Shown piece after piece: positions 33,241 through 45,428 of a stretch of 64,000 bases of DNA. Origin of the DNA: Streptomyces sp. NRRL B-1140 (GTDB taxonomy: Bacteria; Actinomycetota; Actinomycetes; Streptomycetales; Streptomycetaceae); contig NZ_LGEA01000014.1 in assembly GCF_001280065.1 (NCBI RefSeq), positions 62,001 to 126,000 of the forward strand, given 5' to 3'. A program made the translations under genes and the position numbers. The notes beneath the pieces are model-generated. The model was not told the DNA's origin. It did no database searches and worked only from the letters and a program-made list of their open reading frames with translations. How positions within the stretch are numbered: the stretch's first letter is position 1; each line of letters begins with the position of its first letter.

Positions 33241-34092
33241 ATGCAGCACGCAGTGGGTTCTCCGCTGCCGCCGCCCCATCAGCCGGGGCACGGACCGGCC
33301 ACGGGCTGGTCGCCGGCCGCACATCACCCGGTCCCGCCGAACGCGGGCGTCCACCAGGGCTCGGTGCCCGCACCCCCGCCGCCCCCGGCGCCGGGGTACC
33401 CGGCGCCGCCGCCCGGACCGGCCCCCGCTTCCGCCCCGTCGGCGCCGGAGACCACCGGCCATGTGCCGCTGCCACCCGGCGGCCCCGTCGCCATGCCCAT
33501 GGCCCCGCCCGCCGCGACGGTTCCCGACCCCGCCGGTACGACACTCGCGGTGCTGCTCATCGGCCCCGCGGGCGCGGGCAAGACCAGCGTCGCCAAGTAC
33601 TGGGCGGACCACCGCCGCGTCCCCACGGCCCACATCAGCCTCGACGACGTACGCGAGTGGGTCCGCTCCGGCTTCACCGACCCCCAGTCCGGGTGGAACG
33701 ACAACTCCGAGGCCCAGTACCGCCTGGCCCGCCGCACCTGCGGCTTCGCCGCGCGGAACTTCCTGGCCAACGGCATCTCGTGCATCCTCGACGACGCGGT
33801 CTTCCCCGACCGCCCGGTCGTCGGCCTCGGCGGCTGGAAACGCCACGTCGGACCGGGCCTGCTGCCGGTCGTCCTCCTGCCCGGGCTGGACATCGTCCTC
33901 GAACGCAACGCGCAGCGCTCGGGCAACCGGCGGCTGTCCGACGAAGAGGTCGCCCGCATCCACGGCCGCATGGCCGGCTGGTACGGCTCCGGCCTGCCGA
34001 TCATCGACAACTCCCAGCTGGACGTCCTGGAGACGGCGAGAGTCCTGGACGACGTCCTGGCCAGATCGATCGCCAGCCCACCCCAGTGGTGA
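33241..34092 (+). CDS. Proline-rich P-loop NTPase/kinase-like protein, unknown function
   Basis: Not identified precisely. Residues 1-97 of the 283-aa protein are low-complexity, rich in Pro, Ala, Gly and His, including five consecutive prolines (45-49). The C-terminal domain is a small-molecule-kinase-like P-loop fold: Walker A GPAGAGKTS (108-116), HISLDDVREW, a possible Walker-B-like CILDDAVFPD, and a lid-like basic region ERNAQRSGNRRLSDEEV. It resembles AAA_33/zeta-type kinases. No signal peptide or membrane helix is present. It sits between aroB and the M24 homologue. Confidence 0.75.
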   Translation: MQHAVGSPLPPPHQPGHGPATGWSPAAHHPVPPNAGVHQGSVPAPPPPPAPGYPAPPPGPAPASAPSAPETTGHVPLPPGGPVAMPMAPPAATVPDPAGTTLAVLLIGPAGAGKTSVAKYWADHRRVPTAHISLDDVREWVRSGFTDPQSGWNDNSEAQYRLARRTCGFAARNFLANGISCILDDAVFPDRPVVGLGGWKRHVGPGLLPVVLLPGLDIVLERNAQRSGNRRLSDEEVARIHGRMAGWYGSGLPIIDNSQLDVLETARVLDDVLARSIASPPQW

Positions 34093-34134
34093 GCGCCCCA
34101 TAGGAGCGCGGGGAACTGCGCGACAAGCCCCCCA
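34093..34134. repeat. Probable dispersed streptomycete intergenic repeat
   Basis: Immediately after the P-loop gene stop lies a GCGCCCCATAGGAGCGCGGG-type sequence followed by GAACTGCGCGACAAGCCCC. From memory, near-identical short elements (GGGGCGCGGGGAACTGCGCGA with flanking complementary G and C runs) occur many times in Streptomyces intergenic regions, often just after genes. It can fold with GGGG at 34110-34113 against CCCC near 34128. A genome search was not possible here. Confidence 0.55.
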
Positions 34135-34260
34135 GACAGCCGCGGACGGCACACGACCCCGCGCGGCACGCACACTCGCCGAACAGCACCCCCACCCACC
34201 CGGACACTCCGCCACCGCCCACTCAGACGCCCTCAACCAGCACAAAACCGGCGGAGCTCA

Positions 34261-34272
34261 TACGCTCGGGTC
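34261..34272 (+). promoter_or_regulatory. Candidate leaderless promoter for the M24 homologue
   Basis: TACGCT (34261-34266) ends 6 nt before ATG 34273, with no ribosome binding site between, suggesting a leaderless transcript. The -35 is unclear. Confidence 0.45.
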
Positions 34273-35388
34273 ATGTCAGAGGTGTACGCGGCCCGCCGGA
34301 CGCGTCTGAGGGAATACTGCAACGCGGGCGGCAGCGCGGCGGCGCTGGTCTCCCGCCCCGCCAACGTGCGCTATCTCGCGGGCGCCGCCCCGCCCGGCGC
34401 CGTTCTGCTGCTGGGCAGGTCCGAGGATCAGGACCTCCTGGTCTGTGCCGGGCCGACGGCCGACCGCCCCACCCAGGAGCGCCCCGACGAGGCCCTGCGG
34501 GTCCACACCCTGCCCGGAGTCGGCGGCGGTGATCCGGCCGTCGCGGCGGCCCGCCTCGCCGTGGGCCAGGGCGCCGACTCCCTCGCCGTGGAGGAGCACC
34601 ACCTCACCGTGGCCCGGCACCGCGCCCTCGGCTCGGTCGCCCCCGGGCTGCGCCTGGCGGGCCTCGGCAGCGCGGTCGAGCAGCTCAGGGTCGTCAAGGA
34701 CGAGGAGGAGATCTCCTGCCTGCGCATCGGCGCCGAGATCGCCGACCAGGCCCTCGGTGAGCTGCTGGAGTCGATCCTCGTCGGCCGTACCGAGCGCCAC
34801 CTCGCCCTGGAACTCGAGCGACGACTCGTGGACCACGGGGCGGACGGACCGGCCTTCCCCACCTCCGTCGCCACCGGCCCGAACTCCGGCCGGCCCGGAC
34901 ACCGGCCCACCGACCGCCGCGTCGAGGAGGGCGACTTCCTCTCCGTGTGCCTCGGCGCGACGTACCGCGGCTACCGCTGCGAGATCGGCCGCACATTCGT
35001 CATCGGCACCGCTCCCGCGGACTGGCAGATCGAGCTGTACGACCTGGTCTTCGCCGCCCAGCGGGCCGGGCGTGAGAGCCTGGTACCCGGCGCCGCCTGC
35101 CGGGACGTCGACCGCGCCGCCCGCCAGGTCCTGGACTCGGCGGGGTACACGGAGGGCCTCACGGTCCTGACCGGACACGGTGTAGGGCTCGAAATCGACG
35201 AGGACCCTCAATTGAGTCCCGCGGCCATGGGTAAACTGGACGCTTGCGTGCCAGTCACCGTCGAACCGGGAGTCCACCTCCCGGGCCGGGGCGGTGTCCG
35301 GATCGATGACACGCTCGTCGTCCGCCCCGAGGCGGACGGCGGACCCGAGCTACTCACCATCACGACCAAGGAGCTGCTCGCCCTGTAG
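34273..35388 (+). CDS. M24 (Xaa-Pro peptidase/PepQ) family homologue with degenerate metal site
   Basis: Pita-bread-fold protein of the aminopeptidase P/prolidase family. The 371-aa protein has an N-terminal creatinase-like domain ([13 protein letters not shown]) and a C-terminal M24 domain. The usual five metal ligands are Asp, Asp, His, Glu, Glu. Here the first Asp is Cys226 ([11 protein letters not shown]), the second is Glu237 (CEIGRTF), His302 (TGHGVGLE) and Glu331 (VEPGVHLPG) are kept, and the last Glu is Asp345 (RIDDTLVV). The catalytic His of HE-x-P is Asp309. It may therefore be inactive or altered. Position upstream of efp is conserved (pepQ-efp-nusB). Confidence 0.85.
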   Translation: MSEVYAARRTRLREYCNAGGSAAALVSRPANVRYLAGAAPPGAVLLLGRSEDQDLLVCAGPTADRPTQERPDEALRVHTLPGVGGGDPAVAAARLAVGQGADSLAVEEHHLTVARHRALGSVAPGLRLAGLGSAVEQLRVVKDEEEISCLRIGAEIADQALGELLESILVGRTERHLALELERRLVDHGADGPAFPTSVATGPNSGRPGHRPTDRRVEEGDFLSVCLGATYRGYRCEIGRTFVIGTAPADWQIELYDLVFAAQRAGRESLVPGAACRDVDRAARQVLDSAGYTEGLTVLTGHGVGLEIDEDPQLSPAAMGKLDACVPVTVEPGVHLPGRGGVRIDDTLVVRPEADGGPELLTITTKELLAL

Positions 35389-35441
35389 CCAGGCAGGTGC
35401 GTGCCCCGGGGTCGTACGTCAGTCCAGGAGATTCCGCAACC

Positions 35442-36008
35442 GTGGCTTCCACGAACGACCTCAAGAACGGCATGGTGCTCAAGCTCGAAGGCGGCCAGCT
35501 CTGGTCCGTCGTCGAGTTCCAGCACGTCAAGCCCGGCAAGGGCCCGGCCTTCGTGCGCACCAAGCTCAAGAACGTGCTCTCCGGCAAGGTCGTCGACAAG
35601 ACCTTCAACGCCGGCGTCAAGGTCGAAACGGCCACCGTCGACAAGCGCGACATGCAGTTCTCCTACATGGACGGCGAGTACTTCGTCTTCATGGACATGG
35701 AGACCTACGACCAGCTGCACGTCGACAGGAAGGCCGTCGGCGACGCCGCGAACTTCCTGATCGAGGGCTTCACCGCCACCGTCGCGCAGCACGAGGGCGA
35801 GGTGCTCTTCGTGGAGCTGCCGGCCGCCGTCGAGCTCGTCATCCAGGAGACCGAGCCGGGCGTCCAGGGCGACCGCTCCACCGGCGGCACCAAGCCCGCC
35901 ATCCTGGAGACCGGTCACCAGATCAACGTCCCCCTCTTCATCACCACCGGTGAGAAGATCAAGGTCGACACCCGCACCAGCGACTACCTCGGCCGGGTGA
36001 ACAGCTAG
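35442..36008 (+). CDS. efp: Translation elongation factor P
   Basis: Relieves ribosome stalling at polyproline stretches. The 188-aa protein has the three beta-barrel domains, with Lys33 at the tip of the loop KPGKGPAF. That loop type is found in actinobacteria and is thought to work without the beta-lysylation used in E. coli. EpmA-type modification genes are not in the window. GTG 35442 follows AGGAG at 35426-35430. The frame extends 15 codons upstream, but those residues are not family-like. nusB starts 2 nt after the stop. Confidence 0.97.
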   Translation: MASTNDLKNGMVLKLEGGQLWSVVEFQHVKPGKGPAFVRTKLKNVLSGKVVDKTFNAGVKVETATVDKRDMQFSYMDGEYFVFMDMETYDQLHVDRKAVGDAANFLIEGFTATVAQHEGEVLFVELPAAVELVIQETEPGVQGDRSTGGTKPAILETGHQINVPLFITTGEKIKVDTRTSDYLGRVNS

Positions 36009-36010
36009 CC

Positions 36011-36445
36011 GTGGCTGCCCGCAACACGGCCCGCAAGCGCGCCTTCCAGATCCTCTTCGAGGCAGACCAGCGCGGCGCCGACGTGCTGACCGTCCTCGCG
36101 GACTGGGTCCGGCTGTCCCGGTCGGACACCCGGCAGCCGCCGGTCAGCGAGTACACGATGGAGCTGGTCGAGGGCTACGCGACGCAGGCGAAGCGCATCG
36201 ACGAGCTGATCGCCCAGTACTCCGTCGGCTGGACCCTCGACCGGATGCCCGTCGTCGACCGCAACATCCTGCGGCTCGGCGCCTACGAGCTGATCTGGGT
36301 CGACGCGACGCCGGACGCCGTCGTCCTCGACGAGATGGTGCAGCTGGCGAAGGAGTTCTCCACGGACGAGTCGCCCTCGTTCGTGAACGGCCTGCTCGGC
36401 CGGCTGAAGGAACTCAAGCCCTCGCTCCGCCGCGACGAGGTCTGA
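36011..36445 (+). CDS. nusB: Transcription antitermination factor NusB
   Basis: RNA-binding factor that, with S10/NusE, joins antitermination complexes on rRNA leader boxA. The 144-aa helical protein has the N-terminal RNTARKRAFQILFEADQ and the C-terminal LRLGAYELIWVDATPDAVVLDEMVQLAKEFSTDESPSFVNGLL pattern. It starts with GTG 2 nt behind efp, ending the pepQ-like/efp/nusB unit. Two strong terminators follow. Confidence 0.97.
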   Translation: MAARNTARKRAFQILFEADQRGADVLTVLADWVRLSRSDTRQPPVSEYTMELVEGYATQAKRIDELIAQYSVGWTLDRMPVVDRNILRLGAYELIWVDATPDAVVLDEMVQLAKEFSTDESPSFVNGLLGRLKELKPSLRRDEV

Positions 36446-36457
36446 GACGGACCACAT

Positions 36458-36497
36458 GCCGGAGGGCCCGCAGCATCACCGCTGCGGGCCCTCCGGC
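36458..36497 (+). terminator. Terminator after nusB (first of two)
   Basis: Perfect 17-bp stem: GCCGGAGGGCCCGCAGC (36458-36474), loop ATCACC, then its exact complement (36481-36497). It starts 13 nt after the nusB stop. Confidence 0.9.
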
Positions 36498-36545
36498 GTT
36501 CCCGGACGTCCTCGGTGCGGCGCAGGGATGTCAGAGCCGCACAAC

Positions 36546-36592
36546 GCCGCCGGGGCGGCCGGGAACCATAAGGTTCCGGCCACCCCGGCGGC
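36546..36592. terminator. Second terminator between convergent nusB and bldD
   Basis: About 21-bp stem with ATAA loop: GCCGCCGGGG, GGCCGG and GAACC (36546-36567) pair with GGTTCC, GGCC and CCCCGGCGGC (36572-36592), with one wobble and one bulge. It is about 40 nt from the bldD stop, so it most likely serves bldD on the minus strand, and it could also back up the nusB terminator. Confidence 0.85.
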
Positions 36593-36631
36593 ACGTTTCT
36601 GCTGGACCCCTCTTCCGGCCCTGCGGAGCGG

Positions 36632-37135
36632 TCAGGCGTCCTCGTGGGACGCCACCGCGCGGCGCGCGTCCGCGTCCAGGACACCCCAGCTGATCAGCTG
36701 TTCCGTCAGGACCGACGGCGACTGGTCGTAGATGACGGCGAGTGTGCGCAGGTCGTCCTGTCGGATCGACAGCACCTTGCCGTTGTAGTCACCGCGCTGC
36801 GACTGGATCGTGGCCGCGTAGCGCTGAAGAGGGCCCGCCTTCTCGGCCGGCACCGTGGCCAGCCGCTCCAGGTCCAGGACCAGCTTCGGCGGCGGCTCGG
36901 CGGCCCCGCCCGGGGTCGTGCCCGGAAGCAGTTCCTGCACCGGGACGCCGTAGAAATCCGCCAGCTCGGCAAGGCGCTGCACGGTCACGGCACGGTCGCC
37001 GCGCTCGTACGAACCGACCACGACCGCCTTCCAGCGTCCCTGGGACTTCTCCTCGACACCGTGGAGGGAAAGGCCCTGCTGGGTGCGGATCGCCCGGAGC
37101 TTGGCCCCGAGCTGTTTGGCGTATTCGCTGGACAT
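36632..37135 (-). CDS. bldD: Developmental master regulator BldD
   Basis: Represses sporulation genes during vegetative growth of Streptomyces when bound to tetrameric cyclic-di-GMP. The 167-aa protein has an N-terminal XRE-type helix-turn-helix (QLGAKLRAIRTQQGLSLHGVEEKS to about residue 70) and the C-terminal ligand domain. The ligand motif RxD-x8-RxxD is intact: Arg114-Gly-Asp116 and Arg125-Gln-Asp-Asp128. ATG at 37135 gives the known start SSEYAKQLG. Five codons upstream are also open but unlike the family. GGGGAG lies upstream of the ATG. A BldD-type operator at 37192-37211 suggests autoregulation, as known for S. coelicolor bldD (SCO1489). Confidence 0.98.
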   Translation of the reverse strand: MSSEYAKQLGAKLRAIRTQQGLSLHGVEEKSQGRWKAVVVGSYERGDRAVTVQRLAELADFYGVPVQELLPGTTPGGAAEPPPKLVLDLERLATVPAEKAGPLQRYAATIQSQRGDYNGKVLSIRQDDLRTLAVIYDQSPSVLTEQLISWGVLDADARRAVASHEDA

Positions 37136-37191
37136 ATAGCTCCCCGGCACTGTGTCAACGCGTCTGGCGTGGGTGCCAGGCCGCGCGGCTG

Positions 37192-37211
37192 GTAACTCAC
37201 TGTGAGGTTAC
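37192..37211. promoter_or_regulatory. Probable BldD operator (autoregulation site)
   Basis: GTAACTCACTGTGAGGTTAC is a near-perfect inverted repeat 57 nt upstream of the bldD start. On the minus strand it reads AGTGAGTTACC, close to the published AGTGA-n-TCACC BldD consensus. It fits the pseudo-palindrome TNACNCWGNGTNA with one mismatch. Confidence 0.75.
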
Positions 37212-37366
37212 GCAGCGTTACTCTGCCGCGTCAAGCCGAATGGTCCGCACCGACTCTTCCGTGGTATCGGCCGTTGGTTGCGCCGAATGGGTGATCCAAG
37301 GGGGCCGTACGGGCGATCACAGGGACCTGCTACCGTGTATGGCGCAATCTCGACGTCCTTTAAGGT

Positions 37367-37977
<611 letters not shown>

Positions 37978-37986
37978 CGCTCCAGA

Positions 37987-38009
37987 GGCGTACGCCGCCG
38001 CCGTACGCC
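37987..38009 (+). other. Short hairpin between pyrR and pyrB
   Basis: GGCGTACG (37987-37994) pairs with CGTACGCC (38002-38009) around CCGCCGC, 9 nt after the pyrR stop. There is no U-run. It may be a processing or attenuation structure in the 104-nt intergenic leader. Confidence 0.45.
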
Positions 38010-38081
38010 GGCTCAGTGCGCGCCCCGGCGCGCCCGTCTGCCCCGAATCTCCCGAATGAACTGCCTTACGGAGCCTGACAG

Positions 38082-39059
38082 ATGCAGCGTCATCTCATCT
38101 CGGCCGCCGACCTCACCCGCGACGACGCCGTCCTGATCCTCGACACCGCCGAGGAGATGGCCCGGGTCGCCGACCGGCCGATCAAGAAGCTGCCGACCCT
38201 GCGCGGCCGCACGATCGTCAACCTCTTCTTCGAGGACTCCACCCGGACCCGGATCTCCTTCGAAGCCGCCGAGAAGCGGCTGTCCGCGGACGTCATCAAC
38301 TTCTCCGCCAAGGGCTCCAGCGTCTCCAAGGGCGAGTCCCTGAAGGACACCGCCCAGACCCTGGAGGCGATGGGCGTCGACGCCGTCGTCATCCGGCACG
38401 GCGCCTCCGGAGCCCCGTACCGCCTCGCCAACTCCGGCTGGATCGACGCGGCCGTGGTCAACGCCGGCGACGGCACCCACCAGCACCCCACCCAGGCCCT
38501 GCTGGACGCCTTCACCATGCGCCGCCGCCTGATCGGCCCGGACGCCGGACTCGGCCGGGACCTCGAGGGCAAGCGCATCACGCTCGTCGGCGACGTCCTG
38601 CACAGCCGGGTCGCCCGCTCCAACGTCGACCTGCTGCACACCCTCGGCGCCGAGGTCACCCTCGTCGCCCCGCCGACCCTGCTGCCGGTCGGCATCGAGA
38701 CCTGGCCCTGCGAGGTCTCCTACGACCTCGACAGCACCCTGCCCAAGTCCGACGCGGTGATGATGCTGCGCGTCCAGCGCGAGCGCATGAACGCCGCGTT
38801 CTTCCCCACCGAGCGCGAGTACTCCCGGCGCTACGGGCTCGACGGCGACCGCATGGCCCGGATGCCCGAGCACGCCATCGTGATGCACCCCGGCCCGATG
38901 GTCCGCGGCATGGAGATCACCGCCGAGGTCGCCGACTCCGACCGCTGCACCGTCGTCGAGCAGGTCGCAAACGGAGTGTCCATCCGGATGGCCGTCCTGT
39001 ACCTGCTGCTCGGTGGGAACGAGCCCGCCGTCACCCACCCCCGCACCGAGGAGAAGTAA
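38082..39059 (+). CDS. pyrB: Aspartate carbamoyltransferase catalytic subunit
   Basis: Condenses carbamoyl phosphate with aspartate. The 325-aa protein has the carbamoyl phosphate site [12 protein letters not shown], the [12 protein letters not shown] motif, and the aspartate-site region MLRVQRERM. No regulatory pyrI is present, as usual in actinobacteria. It starts 104 nt after pyrR, and pyrC begins 5 nt downstream. Confidence 0.97.
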   Translation: MQRHLISAADLTRDDAVLILDTAEEMARVADRPIKKLPTLRGRTIVNLFFEDSTRTRISFEAAEKRLSADVINFSAKGSSVSKGESLKDTAQTLEAMGVDAVVIRHGASGAPYRLANSGWIDAAVVNAGDGTHQHPTQALLDAFTMRRRLIGPDAGLGRDLEGKRITLVGDVLHSRVARSNVDLLHTLGAEVTLVAPPTLLPVGIETWPCEVSYDLDSTLPKSDAVMMLRVQRERMNAAFFPTEREYSRRYGLDGDRMARMPEHAIVMHPGPMVRGMEITAEVADSDRCTVVEQVANGVSIRMAVLYLLLGGNEPAVTHPRTEEK

Positions 39060-39064
39060 GACAG

Positions 39065-40351
39065 ATGAGCAAGATCCTGATCCGTGGTGCGAAGGTGCTC
39101 GGCGGCGAGCCGCAGGACGTCCTGATCGACGGCGGGACCATCGCCGAGGTGGGGGGCGGGCTGTCCGCCGAGGGCGCGGAGGTCGTCGAGGCCGACGGCA
39201 AGGTGCTGCTGCCGGGCCTGGTCGACCTGCACACCCATCTGCGCGAGCCCGGCCGCGAGGACTCCGAGACCGTCCTCACCGGCACGCGCGCGGCGGCCTC
39301 CGGCGGCTTCACCACCGTCTTCGCCATGGCCAACACCTTCCCGGTCGCCGACACCGCCGGTGTCGTCGAGCAGGTCTGGCGGCTCGGCAAGGAGCACGGC
39401 TACTGCGACGTCCAGCCCATCGGCGCGGTAACCGTCGGCCTGGAGGGCAAGAAGCTCGCCGAGCTGGGCGCCATGCACGAGTCCGCCGCCGGCGTCACCG
39501 TCTTCTCCGACGACGGCAAGTGCGTCCACGACGCCGTGATCATGCGCCGGGCCCTGGAGTACGTGAAGGCCTTCGGCGGTGTCGTCGCCCAGCACGCACA
39601 GGAGCCGCGGCTGACCGAGGGCGCCGAGATGAACGAGGGCATCGTCTCCGCCGAGCTGGGCCTTGGGGGCTGGCCCGCGGTGGCCGAAGAATCGATCATC
39701 GCCCGGGATGTCCTGCTCGCCGACCACGTCGGCTCCCGCGTCCACATCTGCCATCTCTCGACCGCCGGGTCCGTGGAGATCGTCCGCTGGGCCAAGTCCC
39801 GCGGCATCCAGGTCACCGCCGAGGTCACCCCGCACCACCTCCTCCTCACGGATGAGCTGGTCCGCACCTACAACCCCGTCTACAAGGTCAACCCGCCGCT
39901 GCGCACCGAGCGCGACGTCATGGCCCTGCGCGAGGCCCTCGCCGACGGCACGATCGACATCGTCGCCACCGACCACGCTCCGCACCCGCACGAGGACAAG
40001 GACTGCGAGTGGGCCGCGGCTGCCATGGGCATGGTCGGCCTGGAGACCGCGCTGTCGGTGGTGCAGGAGACGATGGTCGACACGGGTCTGCTGGACTGGG
40101 CCGGCGTCGCCGACCGGATGTCCGTCACGCCCGCGCGGATCGGACGGGCCACGGGCCACGGCCGTCCCGTCTCGGCAGGTGAGCCCGCCAACCTCACCCT
40201 GGTCGACACGGCATACCGTGGGCTGGTGGAACCCGCGGGCTTCGCCTCACGCAGCCGCAACACCCCCTACGAGGGGCGTGAGCTGCCGGGCCGTGTGACG
40301 CACACGTGGCTGCGGGGCAAGGCCACGCTCGTCGACGGGAAGCTCACGTGA
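39065..40351 (+). CDS. pyrC: Dihydroorotase
   Basis: Zinc amidohydrolase forming dihydroorotate from carbamoyl aspartate. The 428-aa protein is the class I type, with metal-binding [33 protein letters not shown] and the aspartate of [13 protein letters not shown]. pyrB is immediately upstream, and the GTG of the next gene overlaps the stop by 4 nt. Confidence 0.96.
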   Translation: MSKILIRGAKVLGGEPQDVLIDGGTIAEVGGGLSAEGAEVVEADGKVLLPGLVDLHTHLREPGREDSETVLTGTRAAASGGFTTVFAMANTFPVADTAGVVEQVWRLGKEHGYCDVQPIGAVTVGLEGKKLAELGAMHESAAGVTVFSDDGKCVHDAVIMRRALEYVKAFGGVVAQHAQEPRLTEGAEMNEGIVSAELGLGGWPAVAEESIIARDVLLADHVGSRVHICHLSTAGSVEIVRWAKSRGIQVTAEVTPHHLLLTDELVRTYNPVYKVNPPLRTERDVMALREALADGTIDIVATDHAPHPHEDKDCEWAAAAMGMVGLETALSVVQETMVDTGLLDWAGVADRMSVTPARIGRATGHGRPVSAGEPANLTLVDTAYRGLVEPAGFASRSRNTPYEGRELPGRVTHTWLRGKATLVDGKLT

Positions 40352-40917
40352 CACCTGTACTCCTGCTGGCCGCCGAGAAGGAATCGGCGCAAGTGACCGA
40401 CTGGGCCGCCCGCATCGGCTGGGTCGTCGGCCTCGCCCTGTTCGTCGCGCTCGTCTACTGGCTGATGCGCGAGGGCTGGAAGTGGCGCGGCACCCTCCAG
40501 GGCGACCTGCCCGAGCTGCCCGCCGCACCGGCCGAACAGGGCCCGGTGAAGCTCACCCTGAGCGGCCGCTACCACGGCTCCACCACCGCCGGGCAGTGGC
40601 TCGACCGCATCGTCGCGCACGGCCTGGGCACCCGCAGCCGAGCCGAGCTGACCCTGACGGACGCCGGCCTCGACGTCGTACGCCCCGGTGCGCAGGACTT
40701 CTTCGTCCCGGCCGCGGCGCTGCGCGAGGCCCGGCTCGACAAGGGCATCGCCGGCAAGGTGCTCACCGAGGGCGGTCTGCTGATCGTCACCTGGGAGCAC
40801 GGCGACCGGCTGATCGACTCCGGGTTCCGATCCGACCACGCGGCCGAACACCACGAGTGGGTCGAGACCCTCAACTCCATGATCGAAACGAACACCAGGG
40901 AAGGCGCCGAACGATGA
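40348..40917 (+). CDS. Membrane protein embedded in the pyr operon, unknown function
   Basis: Function not known. The 189-aa protein has an N-terminal membrane helix (about 22-40, [18 protein letters not shown]), a proline-rich linker, and a C-terminal beta-rich domain ([21 protein letters not shown], then [27 protein letters not shown] and [19 protein letters not shown]) that resembles a PH-like fold. Its GTG overlaps the pyrC stop, and its stop overlaps the carA ATG, both by 4 nt. A protein of the same type sits between pyrC and carA in M. tuberculosis (Rv1382), so the placement is old. Confidence 0.85.
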   Translation: MTPVLLLAAEKESAQVTDWAARIGWVVGLALFVALVYWLMREGWKWRGTLQGDLPELPAAPAEQGPVKLTLSGRYHGSTTAGQWLDRIVAHGLGTRSRAELTLTDAGLDVVRPGAQDFFVPAAALREARLDKGIAGKVLTEGGLLIVTWEHGDRLIDSGFRSDHAAEHHEWVETLNSMIETNTREGAER

Positions 40918-42048
40918 CCACCTCCACCAGGGGAGCCGCCAAAACTCCCGCCGTACTCGTCCTGGAGGACGGCCGGGTCTTCCGCGGCCGCGCCTACGGG
41001 GCCGTGGGGGAGACCTTCGGCGAAGCGGTGTTCTCCACCGGCATGACCGGCTACCAGGAGACCCTCACCGACCCCTCCTACCACCGCCAGGTGGTCGTGA
41101 TGACCGCCCCGCACGTCGGCAACACCGGCGTCAACGACGAGGACATGGAGTCCAGGAAGATCTGGGTCTCCGGCTACGTCGTGCGCGACCCCGCGCGCGT
41201 GCCGTCCAACTGGCGCTCCCGGCGCACGCTGGACGAGGAGCTGGACGCCCAGGGCGTCGTCGGCATCAGCGGCATCGACACCCGCGCCCTCACCCGCCAC
41301 CTGCGCGAGCGTGGCGCCATGCGCGTCGGCATCTTCAGCGGCGACGCCGTCCGGGACGACGCCGCACTGCTGGCCCGCGTCCAGGAAGCCCCGCAGATGA
41401 AGGGCGCGAACCTGTCCGCGGAGGTCGCCACCACCGAGCCGTACGTCGTCCCCGCCATCGGCGAGAAGAAGTTCACCGTCGCCGCCGTCGATCTCGGCAT
41501 CAAGGGCATGACCCCGCACCGCATGGCCGAGCGCGGCATCGAGGTGCACGTGCTCCCGGCGACCGCGACCGTCGAGGACATCTACGCGGTGAACCCCGAC
41601 GGCGTGTTCTTCTCCAACGGCCCGGGCGACCCGGCCACCGCCGACCACCCCGTCTCCGTGATGCAGGGCGTCCTGGAGCGCGGCACCCCGCTGTTCGGCA
41701 TCTGCTTCGGCAACCAGATCCTGGGCCGCGCCCTCGGCTTCGGCACCTTCAAGCTGAAGTACGGCCACCGCGGCATCAACCAGCCGGTGCAGGACCGCAC
41801 GACCGGCAAGGTCGAGGTCACCGCGCACAACCACGGCTTCGCCGTCGACGCCCCGCTCGAGAAGGTCTCCGAGACCCCGTTCGGCCGCGCCGAGGTGTCC
41901 CACGTCTGTCTGAACGACAACGTGGTGGAGGGACTCCAGCTCCTCGACCGCCCCGCGTTCAGCGTCCAGTACCACCCCGAAGCGGCAGCCGGCCCGCACG
42001 ACGCCGCCTACCTGTTCGACCGCTTCGTATCCCTGATGGAGGGCCAGC

Positions 42049-42056
<8 letters not shown>
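40914..42056 (+). CDS. carA: Carbamoyl phosphate synthetase small (glutaminase) subunit
   Basis: Supplies ammonia from glutamine to CarB. The 380-aa protein has the N-terminal domain ([32 protein letters not shown]) and a class I glutaminase: nucleophile Cys in [12 protein letters not shown], and His/Glu in [14 protein letters not shown]. The start ATGA overlaps the upstream stop. The GTG of carB begins 8 nt before the carA stop. Confidence 0.97.
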
Positions 42057-45357
<3,301 letters not shown>

Positions 45358-45364
45358 CAGCCCC

Positions 45365-45394
45365 GAGGGGGACACCGGAAACGGTGTCCCCCTC
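45365..45394 (+). terminator. Terminator-like hairpin between carB and pyrD
   Basis: Perfect 13-bp stem with a GAAA tetraloop: GAGGGGGACACCG (45365-45377), GAAA, CGGTGTCCCCCTC (45382-45394), then TT. It lies inside the pyr gene cluster, so it may be partial or attenuating. Confidence 0.75.
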
Positions 45395-45395
45395 T

Positions 45396-45428
45396 TCGTG
45401 AGGACACCACGTCCTCGTGAGGACACCA
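45396..45428 (+). repeat. Duplicated ribosome-binding segment before pyrD
   Basis: TCGTGAGGACACCA occurs twice (45396-45409 and 45415-45428), the second copy running into the pyrD ATG. GTCCTC (45411-45416) between them is complementary to GAGGAC of the first copy, so a small hairpin can form next to the real ribosome binding site. Confidence 0.7.

Noticed and set aside
37136..37150. Five-codon N-terminal extension of BldD
   Set aside because: The characterised protein starts at SSEYAKQLG, and the ribosome binding site fits ATG 37135.
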